Of a DNA stretch of 64,000 nucleotides, positions 24,801-36,800 are shown one piece after another (within the stretch, counting starts at the first letter, position 1; every line of letters begins with the position of its first letter). Position numbers and translations under genes: made by a program. The stretch is from Diphasiastrum complanatum (Eukaryota; Streptophyta; Lycopodiopsida; Lycopodiales; Lycopodiaceae). The notes beneath the pieces are model-generated. The model was not told the origin of the DNA. It saw nothing but the letters and a program-made list of their open reading frames with translations, and ran no database searches. Where the stretch lies: positions 18,246,540 through 18,310,539 of the forward strand of contig CM055114.1 of assembly GCA_029204225.1 (NCBI GenBank). Reading direction: 5' to 3'.

Positions 24801-27800
24801 TTGTGGCAGAAGTTGATATCAAGAGTGTGGTAATGAACAAATTACCATTGTCATATCCATATTTAATGACAAGTCTCATGGTGAGAGAGTCACATCTCAC
24901 CTTTGAGGAATTCTCTAAATTCTTTTGCAAGAGGAATTATGTGGACAGGATCCAATTCAAGAGGTTCAAGGAACCATGATCAAGCTCTAAGGATAGGTAG
25001 AGGAAGTGGTAGTGGCAAAGGAAGAGAAAGGGGAAGTAATCAAAACTCTTCTTACCAGCATTTCCAATATCAAGGTGATGATTCTCAATTCACATCTAAT
25101 CTCCAAAACTTTCGTGATGGATCTAATTTCTTTTCAAATGGATCTCGAAAGAAATACCCAGGCTAGTATTGTGACACATTGAAAATGAATGTATAATCAA
25201 GCAAGCCTTTACAAGTGTGAGAGGACCTAATAATATTTCAAACCAACTCTTAACGAAAACCATCAATCCACCAATTTTGTTGGAGAAAGCAACAATAGAG
25301 ATGAATACTTTTCATGGCAGAAGAGTCTAGTACCTAGACTTTGGTGCATCATCACACTCGACATCTTATAAGGAGTGGTGCTAATATGCCTTATGGAGGT
25401 CAATCAAGTGAATATGTAAGTTACAAGCTAAGATTCACTAGCTATTCTAGAAAGCAGGACTTAGGCTAGAAAGCATGAAAGAGAGAATATATAATGAGGC
25501 TAAAGAAGAGCAATCATCATCAATTGAATAAAAGACTACAATGTTGCCCTATATATACCCTACCGATGAACCCCAAAGTAGGAATTCAAAAGTAGAAAGA
25601 AAGAAAGAAAGAAAGAAAGCTTTATTAATGTCTTTTCCATGCCAAAAGGCATATAAGACTAATGAAGTACATGTCAAGTATGTGATAACAATGGGAGCAT
25701 ATAAAACGTCTCTGAAGCTGTAATAAAGAAACATCTAATACAAACTAAGATAAGCCCTTAATTCACCTTCTAACGACTCATTGAGAGCTTTTAAGAATGA
25801 TTTAAAGTGCTATTGGTCAACCTTAAGGTCTGACCAAGAAACTTTCAAGCCCTCCCATTGCTGGTTTTGCCCTAACATGCCAAAAACAACTCTAAACTAG
25901 TGAAACGTTCTAATGTGCCTTCACTGACTTCCTTGCCCTTAGAATGGTCCAATTAGACCTCCGATCCACTTTCTCCCCTCAAACAAGTACTCATTTTGTT
26001 TGGGAGAAGTTGTACTTGCAGGTTACAGTCCTTTTGTGCCTTTAATTTGGAGGAAATCGGCTTTCGGATGGCCTTAAACCAAGGTAGGACTCAAGAGATA
26101 GGGAGAAGAATTTTTTTTATTTTAGCAATGTTTCTTCGAAGTGAAAAAATTTCCTACTTCAATGCCAATTCCACTAGTCGGGTCCCTTCAATGTATTTCT
26201 TTTAAAAAAACTTTAATGAAATTGAAGGCTGAAACCCAATTAAATGGCCTTCAAAGCAATGTGATCCATAGTCATCGAGTATTCAATTGTCATTCCAATA
26301 TTTTGCCTACAGGTTTGGCATATGCATTTTGCAGCTTCTTCTATTGCGTATGCATTTACTATTATTTGGTTCCCACTATCTAGTTCTTCTTGGACATACA
26401 CATTATTCAACCTCTTCGTCAAGATATGCAGCAGCTATGTCTTCATGTGGGGGCATCAACATCTTCTATTTTCAGGCATGGAGATTTCCTATATATTGAT
26501 TGTCAAAGGAGACATGTTTTCAAAAAAGTTAAAAGATCATAGGCCAAACTTTATGGATAAACCATGTATGTGGAACATTTGTCCATACCTTATTATTTGT
26601 CATTTGGACCATGTAGTTGTGGACACTTGGTCCAGCCAATATGTCTTTGGCACTTGAGCCACTTATTTGTTATTTGCTTAGTATTTGGCCTATGGTAGTA
26701 GGGCATAAGTCCTAGCTCTAGTTTTGGCTTTCAGACAATAGAAATAAGCCTTAAGGCTTCATTATCGGTGGTTGATTGATGAGATGTTTGACGCCTTGTT
26801 CAATTAGCTTAGGTTGCTTAATTAAGCTTTAATAAAATCCTAGCTCTAGATTTGGTCCTCGGACAATACACATGCCTTGAACTCTCAATATTGGTAATCA
26901 ATTAGCTTAGTTAAATCAGCATATCCAGCTGAAATTTAGCATATGCTTTGGAGATTGTTGTTTTTTTGGGTATGATTGTTCAATATATCTGCATTCTCTT
27001 CTCACTATCTATGTTTTTTTGTGATGTTTTACTCATAGCTAAATCTTGTTGAAATTGTAGATATTTGTATGGTAGAGTTCGTAATCCATTACTTACAAGA
27101 AACTAAGAGATGGTGGTTTTCCTGATGTTTCATGTGCTTGTAGTGGCTTGTTGCTCACCATGGTGAAGAAATTATTGCAAATATTCGAAGGCTATCTCAA
27201 GAGGTTGACTTGCCTTTGGATAGTATAGACAAAACGGTACTCCGTTTACCAGGAAGTACATCTGCTGTAAAAGGTGATTTTACAAAAGTGACACCAGCAA
27301 AAATTGAGGCATGGAGAATGTGGCAAGAAGAGAACAAATCCATTTATGAAATTGCGGTATGGTTGCCCTCTCTTGCATATGGCTTCGTCTTAATAGATCA
27401 AGTTTTGTGCTCAGGAAACTCTGTCAGAAAGCCTCTTTGAAGTCTTGTTGTATATCAAAACTTAAAGTCTATGTGGAGTATTTCTGCCAAACATGCTTAA
27501 GCCTATACCTAAGTGAACTGTTCACTGTTCTGAAATATTTCACTCAGATTGCTGGTGGATCTTAAGTCTTTTTGATGTACCATAGCAGTTTACAATTTGC
27601 TATGAAAAGTTATCGATCAAGTGTTTGGTCAACATATATTATTTGGATATACATAAGTTGACTGTGGCATAGATTTGAACTAGTATCCTTTGCAGTACTT
27701 ACTGGTTATCGGAAAACGGTGTTGGGGAAAAAAAATATGACTAGCATTGCTGAAGTGTGAGCGGTGAGCGGTGGCCATTCTGCTGTTAAAGCCAATGTGC

Positions 27801-30800
27801 AAGTACATTATAAATGTATGTTTCAGAAAAAAGATCGTACCTGCTGTGACAATTCTGATATGCTGCAACTTGTTCTTGCGAAGCTGCAACAAATGGAGTT
27901 GAAAATAGTTAGTCTAGAAGGAGAGATGAAAGCTCGAAAGTATTTTTGACATAAGAGAGAGATCAAACATGGTATGTTCCAACAAAAGAAGGCTAACAAA
28001 AGTTCACCGCCCAGCCATGTCTTCTCTTATAGAGAAGACACATCTGAACCCAATGTAGGCTGATGGCATGCGCACGTGCCATGTGTCGTGACACCTCAGT
28101 TAGTGGTATTGTCACTTGACTGAGTGTGGCTTACATGCATAGGCTTGCATGTACCTTGACTTTGACCTTTATCAATAAATTCTATTATTCACAACTCACT
28201 TGGGGCTCTATCCTAATGTTGACTCTATATACATACTCATGCCATTAACATCTATTTGTCCCTAACTAACACACCCTGTGGTTCAGCACTGGTTACAGGC
28301 TTGTAACACTCCCTCCCTCATAAGAGGTATCTTGGTCCTCTAGACAAGGTTAGAAAACAGGTTACAGAGGCTACTTGCTTTTTCTCAGGTTGCACTATCA
28401 GCTGGACAGTCCTACTTGACCAGATAGTATTAATACAAATATGACGGTTCTGCCTCTCTTTAATCAAGTATTCCTTTTGGTTCATGAGGAAAATTTTGTA
28501 TATCTATAGGCTTTACTAGAACATCTTCTCATCCTAAATTGTTTGATCTGTTCAAAGCTTTACGTAACTGACTTACATGAAATATTAAAAAAGCTTTGCA
28601 GTCTCATGGTAGTTGTAGCTCATAAGTAACCTCTCCAATTTTAGAATTCTGGACTATAGTGTCATTGAAAGAATAAAGTCCCCTGTCTAAATCCAACGCA
28701 CACCTTGAAAAGGCTGAATAGGTTCCAAGGGTATTAAGGTAGATCCATAGAAGGTACAAGTCATCCTTGCCTCTGACAAGCATCACACTTTCTGCAGAAT
28801 TTTGCCACATCTTTCCATAGAGATGGCCAACATAGCCTTGCTTGTAAAATTCTTTTAGCTATTATCTTAGAAGCAAAATGTCCACCACTAATTTAGAATG
28901 AGCTGCTAAACCTTGCTACATGGATTTCATCAAGATTGGCCTATTTTAGATGAGACTATACTTTCTACTAGTTACAATATAGTGTTAACTATACACAATG
29001 TTTAGATTTCAAACACAATTATAAATTACCTATATGGGAATTTTTGTTTGCTTTTGCTTCAAAATTTGTAGGTTGGCATGCATAAATACCAACTTATACA
29101 TATATGCAATGGAAAGTTTGTTCCTCGTAGGGCACAACATACTGACCATTAGTTGTGCTTATGGACATCTGAACTCAAGGTTCTCATCCCAAAAGACAAG
29201 ACCCAACCAATGTAGGCGTGCCATCCATCCCTAAGCTCTCTATCCTAAACTTTGTTCCTATCCGAATGGGTGAAGTATGCAATAGTGTGTAGAGGGTGAA
29301 TAGGACCACTATCATTTGGTTTGCCACTGTTCCCTTGTATCCTGAAGCCCATAAAATTTGGGAATTCATAATGAATAGTCATGAGTAAAGATGGAAAATG
29401 AGAAACCGGGATCAATTAGAATTTGATGTAATTGATTATGCGAGACTGAAGTTGTGAGTTCAACATACCTCTTTGGACTAATGATAATAAAAGTGCAAAG
29501 CTACTCCCACTTCTTTTCCATGAACTCATTTAGAAGGCCCAATGTGCAACCCTCTCTATCTGTAAGATGGAGGACACTATGGATAGGGTGCAGTCCTATG
29601 ACGATTGTTTATTTCTCATCTTGATATGAAGATAACAATTCAACATAAAAGCAGACCTGGCGGGGGCTTAGAACCTCTAGGCTGGAATGGGCCTTGAACA
29701 TACCAAGGAGCCTTGCATATAGACACCCAAACCTAGTTCCCGTTGCAAAAAATGACAATTAACCATATCAATATTCATGATTTTGGATTCAAGATTTAGC
29801 CATTTAAATAGTATGACAAAAAATCGTATGAGTTCACTAGACACGGGCATAAAATTAAAGTCGTGGATTGGGTAGTATGATAGTAAATACATATTGCGAG
29901 AACTCCGTACAAGTGATAGATAGTAGCCAGTATAAGTAGTCCAAGAGTTCTTGATGGGCTCTAGCTCCTAATTTACGAAGTCAAGCTCAACTACTTGCTC
30001 TCTTGTCTTTAGCAGCTCCATGCTAGGCCCTTCCCACTTAGAACTAATCTTAGAAATGACTCTTATCATCTCCCTCCATCTAGGTTTTTTCATCAAGTGA
30101 AAAGAGAGGTCACACAACAAGTATGGCATTATCCTAGCAATACTTGAAAACAACAATAAAAAAAGAGAACTTTAACTTGTTTAGTTTTTGGATAATCCAA
30201 CAACTTTCTTCAATTCCTGAACCATGAATTATGCTCTAAAATAGTGGAGTATGTACACTGTTGTAAGAAAACTACTCATGTGCTTAATTCGCATTTGTAT
30301 GCATATAACCTGCAACATTCTAACTAGGAAAAAAAAAAATTCATATTTTTTGACTAGTTGCCCACGTTGCTTTTGCAGAATCTGCCTGATCGACCCAAAC
30401 CGATCAAGGAGGACACGGTAGTGGAATACATTTTTGACTGTATACGAGCTGGATATGAGATTGATTGGGACCGATTTTGTAGAGAGACTGATTATGCAAT
30501 GGAAGTGGCTAACGAAATAAAGGTTGCAGTGCAGAAAACGGGCTCCAAGGAGCTTTTGAAGCCAATCAAAGAAAATCTTCCTGAGTCAGTAAGCGTCTCA
30601 GTTAATTGCCTAATGCACATGATATTGAAGTATTGTTTGGCATTTTGAATATAGCATCCGATGACTAAGATGCTTTAGTGAAGTGATGAGGTTTTGTTCA
30701 ATTTAGAATTTGTGCTCTTCAAATATTTAATTTTCTTAATTGCTCGACATTGGTCCTTTTCTCTTGTGATGTTTGATGTAATGTTGTGTAACAATCCAAC

Positions 30801-33800
30801 ATGAATAATCACAAAAATACGAGACATTTTTTGGAAAAATAGACACAAATTAAACTAATAGCATGATGTTATATGCGTGAATGGCCGGCCCACCATAGAT
30901 GTATGCATGCTAGAAATGCTAACAAGGTGTCCTCTAACGAGGTGTCCTTTAACAAATCTTTACAAACAAATAAAGTCAGTGTTCTATGCACATTTGCACT
31001 TGAAAAGAAATCAACCACTATTAGGAACTTGCATCCCCCTCCGAGCTACATTTGTGTGTAGAATGATTCACATGCAATACTAATCAAGTTAGTGACAAGA
31101 CATATGTAGCTTTACCATCCATGCAACATGTTTCCATTACAAAACCTGGTCGAAGGCGATTTCCGCAAAGGATGTCACATCCACAAACTATTACAATCAA
31201 TAGCTCAATCAATGCAAAGTGTAGAAGTAACTCTTGTTGCTAATTTTACCAAATACCTCAAGTAGCTTGGTAATGTTCATTTCAACTTCATTCCAAATCT
31301 AGAAACATTTCAAGTTCATTCCTTGCACAAATACTGATAGGAATGACTCCTAGGCCTTCTATAGTGTGACCACATCATTCATATTATAAACAAACCATTA
31401 CTTATGCTTCCTAAAAATACATGATTTCATATTGACAAGGATTACCAACACAAATCCTGACAAAGAAGCATAACAATTGTGTGGATCACCACGTGACCGA
31501 ACGCAAATAGGTCAGAATCAAAGAATATCGATTACGATCAATAACACAATTTGTTTGTAAGGAGGAAAGTTTGTAGTCATCTGGAAAAGAAGACCTCATA
31601 TTTTTTTAAGCTAATCAAATGAATAGATAACCTCCGATAGACTATATAGCTCAAATCTAATGAAAACCTGAAACACCAATTTAGAATTTAAACAAATAAA
31701 GATAAGAGTGCTTGAAACTTTTGTGTCTAGAGATTTTGGACCTATATTTGAGTGAGACACCAACTAGTGGTTAGTTTAAAGAGTAGCCAATCCACTAAGT
31801 AGTTTTAACATGTGTTGAATCACCTGAATGCAGTCTACTCCCAATGGTAAAATCAGGCACTCCAATATTGGACACTGGCTAGTTCCAAAAGAACATTTCA
31901 CTAAAAAAAGAGCTCACAGTCATAGTTATTGTTGGCTAAGTCCCAAATAACTGTTGTCTAGAATCTTTAGTTGTGAATCCACCAAACCATATTTGATTAT
32001 ATTTCAGGACCCTAATCATAAATAAAGTCATGCATTTCCATATAATAACTATATAATCAAACTCATATAATCACTTTTCAAAAAGACAATACAAGTTTTT
32101 ATCAAATCATTTTGAAAAGTTTTGTGAAAAGATTTTCCTGCAAAATGAACTGTTCTATCCCACTTGCACAATAAAACCTCCAAGTTGAATTAAAAACTTT
32201 GGTAAGATAGTAACACATGTGACAACATTCACAATTATTCACAGAAAGATTTAGACAATTGGACAATCATTTGCTAGATTCAAATGCCTGATGTATAGAC
32301 CGCTAGATTCAAATGCCTGATGTATAGACCCTTCCAAACACAAGATCATAGCTTTAACATAGATGGAAGCTTAGCCCTATTAGGTTGTTCTATGGATCTT
32401 TAACAAGATTCGATAGTTTCAAGAAATAGTAAGAAAGTACATCAAAGGAGAAAAAAACTTGAGTATTAGACACTTGAACCTCCATATGTCCAATTTGCAC
32501 AAAATTTGTCATATTGGCTTCAGCACTCTCATGGGTACTTGTTGTATTGGCAAGTACCGTATGTACCATACAACAATGTATCGTTGTGCCAATGAGCAAA
32601 AACTATCATGCAACAATTAGAGTTTGCACTGTCAATTCTTTGACTTTTTTTGCACTTGCATGCCATGTTTGGACACTTCGGGTAATTTTCAAAGAATGGC
32701 CTTGCCTTTGCTCCATGCAGCCATACTCTCACACATGTGAGATTAGCACCACCTTTCCAAGCTCAAACAAGAGTGTTTTTGATCAAATCTATATCATCTA
32801 TCACACTCTCGACCAACTGACTTGTCCCCAATCTGACTTGAACACAAGTGGACTACATGAGCGACATGGCTCAAACTGAGGAAATCCCACTGCCACCATG
32901 AGACTTACATCCTCCACCTAGCTAGGCTGACATCCTATCAGACACTTACAAGCATAGACTTGTAAAGCTGACACAAATGAGCGATTGAGGCTCAACCTGA
33001 GGAAATCTTACTACAACCATAAGACTTTACCCTCACCAAATAGACAGCTAGTGGACATAACGACAAGTCAATGAGCATATCAAATGACTACTTTGTTTCT
33101 GACGTAGCAAATGCATAAACACACAATTCTGACTCAGATCTAGACTCCTGTGATAAGGTAACATGCAAGCTCACATTCACACAAACCAACATGAATATGT
33201 TAAATACATGACCATGCTTGTGCAAACTCTGGTATCCTGTCATACCAGCACCTGTCACATGTAGATCCACTGCTACACCACTGGTCTCCCTCCGACCATA
33301 GCCCGCACTTGTAACCAAGATGCCCTCACGTCCAAGCATATCCAATAGATGTCGCCACACATCATCCAAGATCAATCATCTCGATCCAATGAGCGCTCCA
33401 AGCCTCGTCCCTGATGTATCTCCCAAACAAAGCATTGCTCCAAGCCGCTTTACCCTGACATCCTATCCAGTAAATCCTAAAAGTTGATCCCCATCCACTC
33501 CTCATGCTCCAAGCACAAGACTCTACCCAAAGGACTCAATGAATGAATGTACACAAATCTCACCATAGGCTATACCTGAGTAGCTCGCCCATCTCCCAGA
33601 GATACTAATGATGATTTGCCAATCTTGCATCCCATGTAGATTCAACCTTCCCATGCTTGACGTTGCCAGCAATCAACTCACTCACGATCCATGGCATATC
33701 AGGTAGGATAGCTCCATTAGAAATTTGTACCCTCCTGTACCATCTGATCACCAAGTATCCATTACCCGTTGATAGCTCCCTAAGAATCTGTCCACATGTA

Positions 33801-36800
33801 TTGCAACTAGACTCCAATTGGATCTAACCAAAAATCGCATCCTGCTTGATGGATAAAAACACAACCATGTGTCACCAACCTGGAGATCACCATGCATATA
33901 ACCATGCAGCTCACCTGAATACTCACAAAAGTAGCAACAGTCACTCCCTGAGTAACCATCTCCATCCTTGTTAGCTCCGAACCATAGCCATGCTAGGTCC
34001 ACATCACCCCGTAATGCACTCCATGCCCTCAGGACATGTACCACCTCCAGGCACACTCCATGCCACCTACCTCCACATAGGCCTAACCTGTCCTTAGATC
34101 ACCACACAAAAACTGATGCACCAGCTAAAGAACATCACCTATACATCAAATGACGTATCATACCTAAGTATCCGTAGCATCTCCCTGAGTGCCACCCTAA
34201 TGGACTCGTCATCCACTCACTAAGCTCACCTGATTCTCCAATCCTGGTCACCATCCTATTATCCAAGCCCATCGTCAAAGCATCACCTGCCTCTCCTGGC
34301 TCCTAGCATCTGCTCGCTCTCCCTGGCTATGTGCCATCCGACATCATGCCAACGCAAGCCTGTCCCTGAGTCGTCGCTCACGGGAACCTGAGACCACTGT
34401 CTCCCAAACTAATCGTACTAAGGTATATGGCTTTGATTGACTTCCTCTAGAATTCTCCCTGATCTCACCACCCGTGAATCCGATCCAACACCTGTGCCAA
34501 GCCTAGACTCCTGCAAATACAGCCAAATGCATGAAAGGTATAGATAGCTTATCCACGCCCGTGATGGTCATGTACTCCAAGATGAGCACACCATGAAATC
34601 CTCGCCACCAATGTCCCCTCCAGTACATCACTAGCAAACCACTCACCACAGTGTTTGCCCCGATTACACCCAGTCGTGCGATCTCCATCAGTTCTCCATC
34701 CTAGAGCTGGCTCATAAAGCTTCATGCCTTGCCCATTTCCATTTGCAGTATCTAGATTCCATCATGAATCGCCCTTGTAAGTCTTGTCCCAACCAATGAC
34801 TCAAGTCCAATCTGAAAAATGGCTGCCCCCTGATGATCACCCTATCATCCTACAATTTAACCTATCAGGTATCCCAATGCCATCATTGATCATGAAGATC
34901 TGAACATCTACCCTACAATGCCCCTCCTGTATTCCCTCAAGCTAGCTCCAAAGCTGCTCCTATCATGATTCCAAACCACTTCCTAAGAATACACTAAGAT
35001 ACGAACTCCAAAGCCACCATCAAGTCCCTCACATGACGTGACATGCCAATATCCCTCCAAGTGGACCTGTGGCATCTTCCATGGCTAGAACCAAGCGACC
35101 TGCACTTTGCCATCATTGAAATCTGCATCCCGATGAAATACTAATACGGCAAATTGATTTGACTTGTCCAAATTGACAATTGAAGTGTATGCCACTGATG
35201 ACAAACCTGATACACTGCTCCACACAACTACATGACTTGATTTGTAATGACTTACCAACTGCAAAATCCGCAAATCATCACACCTACCACTTGCCAAGAG
35301 TCTCCAAAGTGCGATCACTGACTTGTTCTTTATTTTTCACGTGTCCCACACACAGTTCGTCCAATGCAAGTTCACTATCATGCCCAATGGCTTCCAACTG
35401 GCACTACCACTAACTTCAATCACTCGTGACCGCCAAAAAATGTGTGTACCCCAAGCTAGCCCCAACCTCTCCCTCGAACGAGAAATTTTGAAGTTGCAAA
35501 TGCGTGTGTCAATGCAGCTATCACCCAATTCGACACTGCCACTAGCCGGTCTTGCTTGGGAGTCTCGCCTTCCCCCAAATGTCACCCGACATTGGTCGGT
35601 TCTAACTCCAGAAGTTGAACTTGATCATGAGAAATTTCCACTCGTAACCGGCATACCATGCCTACCTCTCACCTGTGATTGCTTGCCTCTCAAAATTGTC
35701 ACCAATGATGAGTGGTCACGATGCCAAACTGCACTTTCGTCACCAATACTAGCTTTCTCCACACAATTTAGGTCCCATTTGCCCTCATTCCGCTATTATT
35801 GCTCTCAAGCACCCTATTACCCTGTCAGAAGTAAGCAATAATGATTTTGAAGCGATAATGCTCACCTGCCTCACCGTACCGCCCTGTAGCAGGTTTCACC
35901 AACCAAAAATTGCCTGAAATTTGGCCCTACGGTACCCAAACGACGAATGTAGCCCATCTCTAAAATCATTTTTACTTTTTCGATGTCGGCTTGTATACCG
36001 TCCTTCGAAATTTTGTGTCCTAACAGGATGCTTTCCTTCATCCCGAAGTAACACTTGGCTGGATGCAACTTAAGAGATGTCTCTTGACATCTTCTCAATG
36101 TCTTCTCTAATGCGTTTAAACTTGTCCTTCGTTGATGAATAGACACAAAGTCATCCATGAAAATTTCTAAAAACTTTCTTAAATTTTTTTGAAAAATGTT
36201 CGTCATCACTAGATTACTGATAGTTTTCAATTTTTTTGTGATCCATTTTCTAAAAAAGGCCATCGTATTTGCCATCTTTATTCAAAGTTTCATTGATTAT
36301 TTCTGTTTTTCGAGTTGCACATCACACAAGATGCCAACTTCAAGGTCTGGATGTGTGAATGATTGGTGTTATTAATGCATGAAACAACTCCAAATGTGAA
36401 AGTAGGGGGAGGACATACTTTTTGGCAATGATATGCTAGGCTTTAATATCTTTAAAAGTACGGTTTTCCTGCTATTTAAATTTTCTTACGTATGTGAAAT
36501 CGAACATTAGGCTGAAAATTATCTTGCTTTTGCTAAGACATCATATGTGCTGCTATTATGGTTCCTTCTCTCATATTGTTGTGTGTGTGTGTGTGTGTGT
36601 ACAAAAAAAAAAGTGTGTTTGTGTGTGGATAAAACTGGTTTACAAAAAAAACTGATAAACCAATAACGCCCAGTATAAGTTGTGAGAAATTGGAATTGTG
36701 TTCACTGCAATCCGATCAGAGGCAACGGTTAGCCTCTCGACAAACAGTTCAGAACATTTGCAAAAGACCTGACCCACATAGTGGACAGATACTGCTTGTG

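Noticed and set aside
26240-26657. Overlapping open frames in the RecQ intron
   Set aside because: Open on both strands with no family resemblance and not compatible with the helicase splice phases.
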